Assembly: GCA_963855995.1 (NCBI GenBank) | Contig: OY979719.1 | Coordinates: forward strand, 3,968,001 to 4,032,000 | Direction: 5' to 3' | DNA from: Muricea muricata | Lineage: Eukaryota; Cnidaria; Anthozoa; Malacalcyonacea; Plexauridae | Length of the DNA stretch: 64,000 bases | Shown: positions 35,301 to 48,300 of the stretch, piece after piece | How positions within the stretch are numbered: position 1 is the stretch's first letter | Layout: each line of letters begins with the position of its first letter | Notes under the pieces: generated by a model | Told to the model about the DNA's origin: nothing | Database searches by the model: none | What the model saw: only the letters and a program-made list of their open reading frames with translations | Translations under genes and position numbers: made by a program

Positions 35301-37157
35301 AGGAGGTTTTCTAGTAGAATTTTAGACTTTAAACAATTTAAGTCGAAATTCGTCAAGATTTTTCCGCAAGTTTGATCTAATTATTTATTCAAGAACTGTA
35401 TCTGAGATACAGCCCGCGGTACATCAAAGAAAACCAAGACAAAAATAAAATAAGTGGCATTATTATACCTGATAAGAGCATCAGCAGTAAATATGTAAAC
35501 TCTCAGTGGATCCACTGAAGTCATCACAGTATAAATCCCAATATCAAACATTCTTTAGGAAGAAACAAATTGATAAGTTACACTTTGTTAAATTTAAACT
35601 AAGATGAATTCAAGTTCAAAACATCAGTGCATGTGTACCTGTTGTTGATTAAAAGTGGGTTTGAAATAAACTCTTGAATAAAACTGCTACTTTCTGTCAC
35701 ATCTAGTTCTATTTCTATGGAAAACAAATGGCACATTGGTGATTCCTGAGGTAGATGGTACTAGTGATGGTGGTTGTCATGGTTGTGGCAATGGTTGATG
35801 TTAATGATATTATGGTGGTACTGCCAGATATGTTGCACTCACCATGAGGTCGTTTTACAGCAATACCACGGTGACCATTACTCTTTACTACCCATAATTT
35901 CTCTGGGTGTGTCTTCACCTGTAATTTTAACAGAATTCCTATCATGACATTTTTGAAAACTAAAATTGTTTGGAAGCATATCAACCCTCCTGTCAGTTGT
36001 TTTGTACAGCAAATAAGATCTTTTACAATACTTTTACAAACATTTAATAAGCGGGGATTGCCCCAATCAAATCACTCTGTAGAGGGCAATAACACCTATC
36101 TGTTCCAAGTTCTAAAGGGGGTTGCATCTCAACCAACCTCTTAAAAACAGCTCTGCATCCTCTTACATTTCTAGATGAATCAGTCAATTTAAACTACACT
36201 GAACATGATTTACCTCCTTCAGAAAAGCATCCTTATCTTTTGGAATTTGAAAAGCAAGTGGGATAGCAGGTAAACGTGTTACTACCAGACTGGCTTTATT
36301 GGTAATAAATCCTGAGCCAGGAAAATGATTTACCTTGAACAGAGAAACATGTTAGATTTCCATAGTAAAGATATAATTCATTTATCAAGGCAGATCATGC
36401 CTTGTGTACCTTTTGATAAGGTTTCAATTCCTGTAGCTGTGTGTTTTTGTCAGTAAAGGGATAATTGTGTGACCAGAGTAGGTCCCAGTCACTGTTACCA
36501 TCTGTGGTATAAGTGTAGCCAATCCGACGCAAGACATCAATCAAATGATTCAAATATCCACTGTGCACCTGGTAAAAAGCAATATTTACATAAAGGGAAT
36601 CTGGATGAAATGTAACAACATGAAATTAAGGACTTTATCATTCATCCCCAAAAATATCCTTCACCCTCAAAACTTTCTTCTATTTTTCTGTGATTCGCCA
36701 ACTGTCATTCAACTATGCAATTGTACAACAAAAATCAATTCTGTTTTAAATTCTATCTTTTCTTAAACTAACTGAAATTAATGCAGTAGGGAAAACTTGC
36801 AAATTTTACAAAATCACCTGCTCTTGTATTCTAAATCTATGCAATTGCAATGAAAATTCTTAAAAGATTCATACAGAATAACATGTATACAATAGTGTAT
36901 AAAGGCTTGTGATGACAGCTTTTATCTTTTTACAATTGTATTGCTAAGGCAAAGATGAATGAAAGCGATCTTACATGATCGGCATAAATCCAGGCTAAAT
37001 GTCTCTCATCTTCCTTTGTGGATTGTCCTTTCACACTTTCCGTATTTTTTATGTAGCTCAGTTCGTAGACATTAAATGCAGTTAGCATTAAACCAAATAA
37101 CAGACACAAAAAAAGAAAGTAAAATAACGTGTCATTGCGACGCCGTCTTAGTCCCAT
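32320..37157 (-). CDS. membrane-anchored tubulin glutamylase, TTLL15-like
   Basis: Sixteen phase-checked exons: 37157-36975, 36568-36410, 36333-36214, 35918-35843, 35702-35639, 35552-35469, 34488-34404, 34299-34221, 34092-34043, 33749-33691, 33514-33448, 33287-33225, 33143-33079, 32961-32865, 32735-32622 and 32445-32320, giving 496 residues. After a short basic start, one membrane segment lies at about residues 11-33 (signal anchor). The TTL/ATP-grasp domain has VNHFPGSGFITNK, LWVVKSNGHRGI, FDIGIYTVMTSVDPLRVYIF, FELVRFDFILDD and LLEVNMSPNLSSA; the last supplies the acidic and Asn metal ligands. The combination of a membrane anchor and a single ligase domain fits nematode TTLL-15, which glutamylates ciliary tubulin. 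The C-terminus has clustered cysteines (EKCLKFCSSE and CELCRSCL). The ATG at 37157 is the first true start. Confidence 0.88.
33790..33990. repeat. AACAAGTTGTAACAAG-type repeat in TTLL intron
   Basis: A dense series of CAAGTTTGTTAATTACAAGT, TAACAAGTTTTCAACAAGCT, GTTAACAACTTGTAACAAGC and related words, partly self-complementary. Similar compositions recur in FANCM intron 7 (about 19035-19290) and near 58330-58455. Confidence 0.6.
34126..34215 (-). repeat. tRNA-derived SINE fragment, minus orientation
   Basis: Read on the minus strand, it contains a near-perfect B box in GGTCGTAGGTTCGATTCCC, followed by GCCGTGGTCAGGCATTTTTA. It starts immediately downstream of the donor site of TTLL exon 8 (34221). 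Confidence 0.65.
35180..35281. mobile_element. TTAA-flanked palindromic element in TTLL intron 6
   Basis: A near-perfect hairpin: TTAAATACC...GGGATTTATGGC...TATACAGCC paired with GGCTGT...GCCATAAATCCC...GGTATTTAA. The TTAA ends suggest a piggyBac- or Kolobok-type target site, though TTAA is part of the palindrome and cannot be proved to be a duplication. Confidence 0.7.
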
Positions 37158-38119
37158 TTCTACTGCAAACACATCAAAGACAGGACACAAGGAAATAAAG
37201 AATTTCCAATTAGCTTGGATGTAATTTATTCCAATTTTTTACATTTATTTTTAATTTTCTGGTACCCACGTAGTAGGAGGAAGCTCTTTCCTTCCTCATT
37301 TCAACGTCTTTTCATTTCCCGTTTATGAAATAATCATTGATCGCTTGTCTTGAGCAATGTACACAAATATAATAAAATGGAAAACAAAGTTTTGGAATAA
37401 CAAGTCGAAGTAACATCGGAAATTATCGGTAGCTTTCGGCTTGGCTCGACTGTATTTCGTTATTCGGAAACTGTCGTACCTTGAAACGAATAAAAAACAA
37501 TTTGATACAGGTTTTTGTTTCGAAATTACATTTCGTTTCCTTTTCAGCTATATTACAGAAACGAAATGCGGAACATACGTGGGAAACGGTAGTTTGTTTG
37601 TAGAGTTTTAAAAAGAAAAGATAAAAATAGATCATTTTGAGTGTTTTACAGTAATAACTGACGTAACCAAACAAAGAGAGAATTGTGGGACGGTTTTGAT
37701 AGCCATATTAGGTTGTTTTAACCATATTTGGTGCCATATCCTTGGTGATGAAATATTTACCCGCGAACGTTGCAAGAGCGTTCGTCAATCGTCATTCAAG
37801 GATTGCAGCTCAATCTGTTTGGTTTGCGCTCGTTCAAAAGCTGAAAAATAGCAGAAAACATCGACTTTTGCAGTCAAGAAGACCTTCAGAAGATAACCAA
37901 AGACTAAAGGTAGTAAATTATTGTTTTAAATATCTAAGAAGTTCGTTTTTCTTAGATTCATTTGAAACTAAAGGCGTGCGTCTTCGCGGGCGATTTGAGA
38001 TAACGTGAGAAGTGTCCGGCTAGGCAGCTGTCTATTGTCTGTTTAAGCCGTGTCTTTTTTCTCCAAGAGGCAATTTTAAAGCCACTCCGATGCATTTTAC
38101 TTCGCTACCTTGTTTCAAA
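37158..38119. promoter_or_regulatory. divergent region between TTLL and HEXIM
   Basis: About 960 bp lie between the two start codons. A plus-strand frame from ATG 37748 (86 codons, ending 38008) contains ANVARAFVNRHSRIAAQSVW and a possible donor AAAG|GTAGTA near 37910. It could be an upstream non-canonical exon of HEXIM, but no family is recognised and no in-frame join was found. Confidence 0.4.
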
Positions 38120-38692
38120 ATGTCAGAAACGTGTTTAGGCGAAGTTTCAAGAGTTTTAAAACGGAAGAAAACGCGTCGGGGCAAACGATGGCGCTCAGAA
38201 GAAAAGAGAAAGTTTATAAACGACTACATGAAACAGAGAAAGCATAGAGTGGCGCCTTCAAACACCACACAATTTCTTATGGAAGACAGAGAGAAAGTTG
38301 AACCGATATTAAATTTATCACCGTCGTCTTCGACATCAAGCACAGACGAGGAACATGATTTTGAAATTGATCCTGAGTTAGACTATTTCAATGAACAGTT
38401 CTTTTTGAAAGATTTCGAAAATACGTATCGACAATTCCACCTTGATAACCTTTACTCTCTTTCTAAAATTGAACTGCTAGAAAAGGTGAAACATTTAGAA
38501 AGTCACAGAGACAATTTGGAGAAAGAAAAACAGCTGTGTTGCAACAGTACTAGTGGTATAAGCAACTCTGTAAAGGAACCAATGGAAGATGATTCCGATG
38601 GTTTAGAAAGAGAATTTCAACAGTTAAAGAAGGAGAATGATATGTTGCGGCGAGAAAACGAAACCTTGAAGCACGAAAGGGTGAACGAATGA
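38120..38692 (+). CDS. HEXIM1: HEXIM P-TEFb inhibitor
   Basis: A single intronless reading frame, as in human HEXIM1 and HEXIM2. It has 190 residues from the ATG at 38120 (MSETCLGEVS); an in-frame ATG at 38090 would add ten. A basic arginine/lysine-rich region spans residues 12-31 (LKRKKTRRGKRWRSEEKRKF) and corresponds to the 7SK-RNA-binding segment. The core motif reads VAPSNTTQFLMEDRE (44-58), where vertebrates have APYNTTQFLM. An acidic region (TDEEHDFEIDPELDYF) and coiled coils (about 112-140 and 160-187) follow for dimerisation and cyclin T binding. HEXIM with 7SK RNA holds CDK9/cyclin T inactive. The Tyr-to-Ser change in PYNT is notable (see findings). Human has two paralogues; the ancestral single gene is assumed. 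Confidence 0.92.
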   Translation: MSETCLGEVSRVLKRKKTRRGKRWRSEEKRKFINDYMKQRKHRVAPSNTTQFLMEDREKVEPILNLSPSSSTSSTDEEHDFEIDPELDYFNEQFFLKDFENTYRQFHLDNLYSLSKIELLEKVKHLESHRDNLEKEKQLCCNSTSGISNSVKEPMEDDSDGLEREFQQLKKENDMLRRENETLKHERVNE

Positions 38693-41116
38693 ATGCCATA
38701 TTGACCCTTGCCCATTGGTTCATAAGGGTAATCTGTGTGCAGATGTTCAAATGGCACACCCACACAGACCAATATTGGCAACAGAATTCTTGCATATTCC
38801 TTGGGTGATATTATTAGACCACGGTAATATAAACCTATACATCCATACATATACGCATTTCATTTGTAAATGAAAACAAAATGTCAATTTTTTGTGCGAG
38901 TGACATGGCTTTGCAAAAATTCTTGCTTCAAAATGTTATGTTGGTAACCATTTAGTTAAAAAATGTTAAGTATTAGTCAATTTCAAACACTTGCTGATTA
39001 CCATAATCCATTTTGGAGACTGCTACTTTGCACATATGCATTGTATTCCTGTTTTTAGTTGTCTGTGTTTATGGAAACAGCAAAACAACTATGAGAAAGA
39101 CAGGGCTGCATTATTTTGCTTGAAATTGACTATTACAAATTGATTTGTAATTTGTTACATGAACCCTATGTTGGTGAACAAGAATTCCTAGAAAATATTA
39201 TGTTAAAGTAAATAGTGTTGTGTTAAAAATATGAAAAAAAGTTTATTGGTCAAATATGTTTATGTTAAAAGTAACAGGTAGCCATATTGATATGGTCTAA
39301 TGATTCAGAATTCTTATAGATGACACTGTGAATTCCTTGACGATCACCTGCTGTGTGTTAACCCATTGCAAAAATAGAGAAGGTAAATATTTCTCTCATT
39401 TTAGTATTCGTTTTTCAGTTTGTTTTGAAAGAGAGAGATAGTAATTGTGCAAAATCTTTAGTGTGATATTTCAGCCTCATTTTGTAGAAACATAAACTTG
39501 TAACAGCAAAAATGTTTTACAAAAAAAACCATACTCAGAATAATAATGCCATCTTGTAACTCCAGTTGTGAGGTATTAAATAGAAGAGGATAGATTATGC
39601 TGATTTATCTCTTGTTCTATTTAAATACACCATATCTTGAGTTTGCCAGATGTCATTACTATTTAGATTTTTTGTCTTCTATTAAACTTGTCTTCTGGTA
39701 GATGATTAAAAAAATTTATTACAGCATATTTGGCATTTGCTGTTTTAGGCTAGACTGTTGACTAGATCTAACTTATGGTGCCAAATTAATAGTTTTGATG
39801 TAATAGCTTAGTTTTGCCATAACTATGCATAAAAAACTATTAGTTTGCTTAGATATGCAGATGTATTGACACAACTACAGCTGTCTAACAGTCTGTTTTA
39901 TTATTCAAGCGAGCTGATGTGCTGTTCATTGACAACATGTCAGGGCTGGAGCAGAGAGCAGACCTGTAGTGGTCATCATTGGTATGATGTGCTGGGGTGT
40001 CTGGTGTATGCTGCAATTTTTAGGTTAAAGCCTATTGTATATCTAGTATTGTACTATGAAGCAACTATAGAATACCCTGCCAAGCAAAAGCTATACTTTG
40101 TATTGAACATGGTTACTTTAGTTACATTTGCTAACTAAATTACATGTCTACTTTGGCTACTTTAACCCTAACACTAGCATTGACCCTAAAATTAAGCCTA
40201 CTTTAGCTACCTTAGGTAGAAACTTTGCCAGTAGCCACATAGCCATGTCTTTATTTGTCATGGTATTGTATAATTGTGCCAGTACTATATCTCAGAACGA
40301 TTTTCATTTGGCTGGTGCAATAGTTTCTACATTTACAGTTAATGCTAAGCAGGAGTATTTGATAAAGTGAAATAGTGATTGTGCATTACTGTGGGAATCA
40401 TGCTGTCAATGTACCTTGTTCTATTATTTTTATGATGTATTTTATAATTTACATTATAAACATGTAGAGTAAACTATTGCTGTGTAATTGCCTGTCTACA
40501 AGGGCATTGTAGGGGGGGGAGGGGCTGAATAGAAATACAGAGAGGACTTGCCTGTTCTGCAAATGACAGATGTGAATGAGTTGAACAGTAAGCAATGTTC
40601 CAAGTGATTTCTCACAGTGAGCTCCACATCCATTTATAATTTCTGCTATCTTCAGCGTCAATTTTGACACTCAGGTTCTCACACCAGGTAGATAAGGAGC
40701 TCACTGGATTTTTCACCTAAACATTTCTAACCCAAACTTGTTCACATCCATCAAAAGCAGATATTGCAAGTTTAAAAGTTGAAGAACTGTAAGGATATAT
40801 GATGCGTAAAGTATATTCATTACTTGAATCATTTGCAAAGGAGGATAATATTTGCAATTGTGATTGACAAAACCCACTAGCACGACAATTGTTGATCAAA
40901 AATACTCATCCAGCTAAATGCATAAGCTCTATTTTTAATAATGCTTATTCACATTTGACAAATAAATTTTATCTAGAAAAGTCTAATTTGTAATGTGCAG
41001 CCAAACAATCAAAATGCAGCAGGGCAAAAAGCAATTTGAAACATTCATTCATTGTGTTTCTTGATGTCAAAGAATTAATTGCTTGTGTATATTCTAGGAA
41101 AACATCTTGCAAACAA
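38693..41116. other. long gene-free stretch between HEXIM and STIP1
   Basis: No coding exon with splice support or recognisable product was found. HEXIM and STIP1 converge here, so part is 3' untranslated sequence; several AATAAA-like hexamers occur. Short frames at 39845-40138 and 40128-40370 have low-complexity, AT-driven composition and no family resemblance. Confidence 0.55.
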
Positions 41117-44100
41117 TCATCTCATTTGTAGTACACCAACTTCCATTAACTTCTGAATCTTTCTTGCTATGTCTGGGTTTCTAAGATGGCTGATAGAAAA
41201 GACAGAGAACCATTGTTTAAACCAGTGAATCTAGATGTTTTGTATTAAAAGCCCCTCCCTGTTCCCAAAAGGTATTATTCCTAGATTATTCTTTTGAAAA
41301 ATTAAGGTAAGTAGCAAGTGCTGAATTGAAAGTACTCACTCTTGGATTGCTCCAGGATTTTCTGTCATTTGCTCAAGAATCATTCTCATGGCTGGATCAC
41401 TTAAGATTTCCTAATGATAAAACGAACCATAAGACTTTCAACAATACTTTAACTTGAGTTGAATTGGTTGCTTTCAAAATTGTCTAATTACTACCTGTAC
41501 TTCAGGGTCTGCCATTGCTCTCTTTTTAACCTCCTCAGGATCTGATGAAGGTGTTGTGGAAGTGACATAACATCTTTGCAGGCCTTCCTTGGCTTCCTAA
41601 ATTCAGAAATTAGTGGAATATTTAGAAACAGCTATGTAAATCACTGTTGTTCAATTGCTCCACCTCCTAATCTAGAAATTCTATTGTAGTTTCAGCTCTA
41701 CTGATACCACCAGCATCGCTGTATGTCCTCTAACCAAATACATTTGCTATAGCCTATAACAGGGTTTGCCCATAACATCTGTTTCAATGGGGATAAACGT
41801 CTCTTACCTTGTTATCGGGATCAAGTTCTAAGGCTTTATTGTAGGCATCCGTGGCTTTGCTGTATTCTTTCATTGCAAAATGACATGCACCTTTTCTTGT
41901 ATGCCCCTTGACTAAACAACATAAGCTTGGTAGCAAATGATTTAATATAATTTGACAAAACTTTTTGTATGGTATTTAGCTTAGCAATTAAATGCAGTAA
42001 TTAAGAAACATACCAAATTTTGGGTCCAGTTTTATGCATTCATCACAGTCCTGTGTGAGAAATGTTAAATTAGTATTTCTTCACAAAAAGGTGCCTGAAC
42101 AAAAGTATGTTTATCATATACCTTCACAGCAAGACGAATTTCAGCCAACTTCTGATAACAAGCAGCCCGATTGCTATACAATTTTGGATCACTAGGATTT
42201 CTTTTTATAGCCTCAGTATAATGTTTCATTGCTTCTGGAAATTTCCCTGAAGTCAAAAGTTTAGAACTTAAAGTGAAATGGATTAAATCGTGTCACAGAG
42301 TGTCTCATTACGGCCTCTTGGTGGAGCATCATACTGTGTACCTTTTTTAAATAACTCATTTCCTTTTTCACGTTCTTCTTCTGCCAGCTCAGGGTTTATA
42401 TAAGCTAACTTCTCCTTTTCTTGTATGTCCTTCTTTAACTGCAGGTAAAAAGATAATTGTGTATAAATAGACAGAATTGAATTAGTGAAGAATTTCTTAC
42501 CAAAACTCTTTGATTTTACCTGATTGAAGAAGACTACCCAATAGTATTTGGCATAACTATTACCAACCAAGAAGCTGTGATATCACATTACCTTGTTGGT
42601 CTTCTTTACAACAGCATCAGAACGAAACTCAGTCAAGGATCTTTCAAAATATTCAAGTGCTTCTTCCAATTTATCTTGCTTTAGATATACATTTCCTATT
42701 CTCTCTAGGGCACTAGAATTGAGTAACAAGCACAGATGGTATAACAATACAGCTTCAAGTACCCAAAACCACAGTCAGCAGTCAACTCACCGAGCAATTA
42801 TTTTGAATTCAACTCGGTGTTCTCTCCCTTGCTCTACAGCCAGTTCACAATCTTTAATACATTTATCATATTCTTCTTTTTCAAAGTAGGCAGCTATTTG
42901 AAAGAGATTTTTATACATATGATTAAGTAGTACTTAAATCAGAAAAAAATCCTGGTCTTGGATCACACTAAGCAAGCAATATTCCATCAACCCAGCACTA
43001 CCTGCTCGGTTTGTTAACAGTGTAACATTGGTTGGATCTAACTTGTATCCTTTGGTGTAATGTTGTATAGCAGTATCGAGGTCTTTATTTTTATAGGCAG
43101 TGTTACCAAGCTCTTTTTCTTTGAGAGCCTTAAAAAATAGACAATAAGTAGTGATGATTCAATATGGTGCAAATAATTTCAACAATATAGCACATGTATA
43201 CTTCTTTCTTCTCTGGGCTTATGTCATCTTTCTTTGGTTCTTCTTTATGTTTAGGTTTTTTAGGATTTTGTTTCTCTTCTTTTGTTGCTGATGATGTTGG
43301 TTTACCCTCTGTAAAGATAGTGAGGCATGTTTACTTTTGCTTTGCATTTAGGGAGGGATAGCAGGGGGGGGACATTCTCAAAATTTTACCTTGCTCTTCT
43401 GATTTGTACACGCTGATGTTAAGTAATACTTCTAACGTTTCCATAACACGAGGATCTTGCAAGTGTCTTAATAAAGAAAATACATATCATATTGAAGTTC
43501 ACACAATGTTTGAAAAAAAATTAAAGCAGGAAAACTTACTTTCCAAGTGACTTTGAGTCTGTTCTTAGTTCTTTTAAGATCTGTTGAAAGCTTTTGTCTT
43601 GCAAATATGCAGCAGTTTTTGGATTTGATGCAAGTTTTGGAATAAGATCTGGACTATTGAATGGATTATCTAATGGAACACTTTTACCAGGACCTTCGTT
43701 TTTTGGAAGTTTAAAAAAATGTTAGGTATACTATGTTATGACTATTGTAATGGTAATAAATGACCATCATGTTGGTGATGAGTGGTAACATGCTGATGAT
43801 GTTAATGTTATATAGCAGTGATAGTGGCAATGCTGGTTATGTAATGGTTATAATGTGATGGTAGGTGGTGGTGATGGTAGGTTGTGGAAATGGTAGGTGA
43901 TGTGGGGTGTGATTGTGGTCAACACTGTGCAAGCTATAATAGTATAGTAATGTTAATTGTGTGATGGTAGGTGATGTCCATGGCAATGGTGAGTCATACT
44001 GGGTGTGGTGGTGATGACTAAATGATGGTGGTCAACACTAGTGCGACCTGTAATAGTATACAAATGATAATTGTAGGGGTGGTAGTGGTGTGGTGGTGGT

Positions 44101-45005
44101 AGGTATGAAGGTGATAGTTGTGATTATACATGATGGATGCAAGTAATAATGGTATAGTGATGATAATTATTATTATTACGCATTATTTAACCAGGGTAAC
44201 TAGAATTACAATTATGTAATTTTCATCAAGGCATTATGGGTAATTAGAATGTGTGATATTCTGATTGTAAGCCTGGTGGCCACCAACAGTAATAATGGTG
44301 GTAATAGTGTTTGTGGTGGTGAAATTACCATTAGATTCAGGAACAGATTTCAAGGACTCACCAGAAAAGGTTTTTCTCAGTGTTGCTAAGTCTTCCTTTA
44401 TTTGGGCATTGTTTGGATCAAGCTCTAGTCCTTTCTCATATGCCTTTTCTGCTTCTTCAGGATTGGAAAGAAATGAATATGCTGCACCTAACCGGGAATA
44501 ACCCTAAACAGACAGAGTATTAACATCAACCTCTGGGTCGAAAGTGATCAACAAATGACCACTAACTTAGAATCAAGTTATCAGTTTATACCAAAATTAT
44601 TTCTGCTTTACACTTATTGACAGGGGGGGGGGGGGGGTTAACCCACTAATTAAAATGATTACGAGTTTATATGACAGCTCACCTTTGGCCAATCTGGTTT
44701 TAACTCAACAGTCTTCTTAGCATCTGCTAAAGCTTCTTCATAGCACTTGTCCTTAGCATATGCTGCTGATCTATTACTGTAAAATACATGATTATTTGGG
44801 TCAAATTTGATTGCTTCAGTATAGTTTTGAATTGCCTCGGTTACATTGCCGTCTTTAAGTGCCTTGTTTCCCTTTTCTTTAAATTCTGCTGCCTATAAAA
44901 TAGAAATTAAACAATTTCAATTGTAACTCTTATAATGACAGAGTATTTCCAAAATTGTTCATTCAATACTGTACAATTCTTTAATACCTTCGCCGAATCC
45001 GCCAT
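41117..45005 (-). CDS. STIP1: stress-induced phosphoprotein 1 (Hop co-chaperone)
   Basis: Sixteen phase-checked exons: 45005-44988, 44892-44683, 44503-44362, 43693-43540, 43466-43390, 43308-43202, 43128-43002, 42893-42791, 42712-42592, 42438-42342, 42246-42122, 42050-42014, 41911-41808, 41596-41495, 41410-41340 and 41180-41117. They give 552 residues (human 543). TPR1 at the N-terminus has the carboxylate-clamp residues in [18 protein letters not shown] and KGYSR. DP1 follows ([13 protein letters not shown]). TPR2A begins [12 protein letters not shown] and TPR2B begins [16 protein letters not shown]2 ends [20 protein letters not shown]. Hop bridges HSP70 (TPR1, TPR2B) and HSP90 (TPR2A) during client transfer in the cytosol. 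A lysine-rich linker ([13 protein letters not shown]) lies before TPR2A. The start codon lies in AATATGGCGGAT. Confidence 0.96.
43740..44170. repeat. GTGATGGTAG-type degenerate minisatellite in STIP1 intron 3
   Basis: The plus strand is built of GTGGTGATGGTAGG, GATGTTAATG and TAATAGTATAGTAATG words with no fixed period. It looks like a slippage-grown region. It contains no exon. Confidence 0.65.
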
Positions 45006-45395
45006 ATTTCTGACATGTGTTTTCTTCAGTTTCGATTGGGATACGAAGTATGTCCGCTCATACTCGATGGTGCCCGATCATGCTCCGATGTACATTTAAG
45101 GTGGCTTTTTATAGTTTCGATATACCGTCCTTTGCTTCTTACGATGAACAGTAGCAGATAGCACATCGTAATTTTATACTTTGTTACTATATACTGTATT
45201 TGGTTTGTTACACAATATGTCATAGAAATATAGAATTGATTATACTGGGCTAAAATACCAGAAACAAAAGTAAAATTATAATAGATTTATTTCTTTTTAA
45301 CAGTCAAAATTACACATCTTTGGAATAGCTGGTTTATTTTTTACAAACAACTAGTTTCACAACACTGTTTCTATGTTGATAGTCATCTTGCTGCA

Positions 45396-48300
45396 TTATC
45401 TTGTGTTCACCTGGAAAAAATCAAATCAGACATGTTGGCAACACACGTAAAAAAAAAAGAACACTTGCTGTGAAGGAGCTATCAGTGTAACAAACCATGT
45501 AGCATTTTAGACCAAGACCCTTTTTCACCGTGGAGATCATAGGTTTGGTCTTGACTTTGAACTCATGATACAGAGTCAGCATTACCCCAGAGTCAGGGCT
45601 TTCCAAAGGTGCTCCAGTTTCAAATGGAAAAACGCTCTCTTACTTTAAAATACTTCTCTGACTTAAAAACTCCAGTTCTTTCCCAATATTGGCATTGATT
45701 GAGATTTTGAAACTATACAAGCCTGTAGAGATTAACTGTTGCGGATTCTCACCAATAAGGCAATGTTCCACAATGCATATTACATTATCAAAACTAAGAT
45801 CCATACTGTACTAGTAATTGCAAGGTAAAACTTACAATATCATCAATTTTCAGGATACTTCGTACAGTTTCTGAAGCTAAAGTCAATGCACTGGTTGACA
45901 CTAACAGAGGCTGAAGAACATTCTCATCCAGTATGTTGGTAATTGTCCCCTAGAAGGTAACAAACATTCATAAATAGTTGCAAACAAGGAGAAAGGTCTT
46001 ATGTGTTAATGAAAGACCGATCAAGGTAAGACATCATAAGAAATTGTTGTGGAAAAATTCCTAAGAAAGTATAAGCAGTAAAAAAATATTTTGTCAGTTT
46101 GCCACAAACAGAACATACAATCAAATACACACAAAGTCTTCTATTCTACAATGTAGAAATGAATGGCATCTTGAATGTACCTTGCGGACATTTATACCAG
46201 CGTTCTTCTCTCCTTGCGCATGCTTATTCCTGAGCTCAGTGACAGTTGCAATGGGATTGAGACCAGCGTTCTCTGCCAAGGTATAAGGGACAACTTCCAT
46301 TGCCTCTGAAAATGCTCGTACACAGTAGGAATCCATGCCAGAGAGAGTGTTTGCATATTGTGCGAGATTTATGGAGAGTTCTGTCTCAGGTGCTCCGCCA
46401 CCAGCAATTAGCGCTCTACAAATATTAATAGATAAAGAAACACTGTAATCTAAATTCAATGTAAGGGATTGAGAAACCAATAGGTCCAGGTTATCTCACC
46501 GTTTTGTGTCACCTGTGGCTAAGGATTTTCAAAATTAAGACATTAACAGATCAGGGTGATTGTACGATTTACAGTAATTGCATTATGTCATTAATATTAT
46601 TGCATTGCATATATTGTCTATTTTACTGCATTTAACAACGTAATCATTGCCATGATTGTATTGCAATTGTATGGGGCAGTCGGAGAAAAGGCAGTTCCTG
46701 GAAATGGCGGATAAACCAGGGTGTGAAAAGCCAATCACATCACACTTGTATACAAAAACAAAAGCTAATTATGTGTCATTCATGAAATATTTATAAATAT
46801 ATGAAATATGTATACTGCAAGTATCAGTAGAAGTTCCTTTACAGTTGTGTTCTGCAGTGTGGTACAGTTTTACCGTTCACCAATCACTGGAGAAACTGCA
46901 CCCGGTCATCATGACAGTCCTAACATGGAACGTTATTTTGAGCCCAAAGCCATTACCTGTTTTTAACAAGACATCTTACTACACAGAGAGCATCATGTAA
47001 CGAACGTTCAGCCTCCTCAAGAACAAGTTTATTTGAACCACGAACCAATATGCTCACTGTCTTGCCAGGATTTGCTATGCCTGTTATCTGAGGAAAAACC
47101 AGCACCACAGTAAATATATAGGATCAGGCATTAGGTATGTAAGGATGGAGAGTCACAGAATACTACAAATTACTATACAAAATATACAGCTCAGATTATA
47201 TGCCAAGCAAGCTATCATTGAACAAATGGTCGTGTACCTTTACAACTTTAGCAGCGCCTGTGGACACTTCTTCAACGAGTTCTGCTGACGCCAGTACATC
47301 AGGTGTAAAATGGTCAACACTCGCAGCAGGTTTACATCCAAGACTCTGTCATAAAAGAACAATGATTCAAACCAGTTTTTCTACCTTTGACTTTGAAGCT
47401 AAAAACATTAGCACAAGTAGATGAAGTTTATTTTTAACATACCTTACAAATAAATTCTACTTCATCTCTTTCAATATCACGCAGTACCATAATTTTCATT
47501 TTTGTTAAAAAATGTAGAGCTAGGTCGTTTATAGCATCCCTGTAAAACAGAAGGACCAGATTTGAATACTATTTTTTGCAAGAAGGTTCTTTTAAGAGGT
47601 GGGAAAGTGTTCCGCTTAAGTAAGTACTGGTATTGCAATGGAACATACCTTAGAATGGACTTTTGAATCAGAAGTACATTGCATCCAGCCTTTTTTATCT
47701 TTTTACACAAATCTAGGATGTACTGTCTCTCTTCTCGTAAAACACGGTCCATCTGTGTATAATCTGACACGATGACTTGGTTATCCATCTTGAAAAGAAA
47801 AAATAGGTACATTATGCATACATCATGTGATTTCTTGTCAATTAAAAAAATGCGGTGGATAGGATAGAAAATTGGTGTGCCTTGGTTGTATACATAACAT
47901 TTAAAATACATTCACACAGACATACATCTGTTTTTGGAGCTGATAAACAAAACTGAATGAGACCAATCTTTGCTTTTTCTATACTTGATACTCCACCAGC
48001 CAGATGAGATATTTTCTGTTCTAAAACTAAACCATCCACCATCTCTGTGTCTTCCACTGTGCCACTGGCAATAATCAAAATAACAATTAGTATTTAAAAT
48101 CATTGTGCCTAAACTCTAATTATTCAGATATTAGGTGTTCAATGAAAAAAACTTACCCTAGTTTTGTGATGACTCTGATGTCATTTAAGTTAACATTACT
48201 GGCAGTTTTTGGATCAATAACCTTCATCACGGCATCGACTGATATTGGTGCTAGAAGATTTGAGTATTGAGATACAACCTAAAAAATGACAGAAATAATT

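Noticed and set aside
37748-38008. 86-codon plus-strand frame upstream of HEXIM
   Set aside because: No family resemblance and no in-frame splice to HEXIM found. It is recorded only inside the divergent spacer.
39845-40370. Two plus-strand frames between HEXIM and STIP1
   Set aside because: AT-driven composition, no recognisable domain and no splice support.
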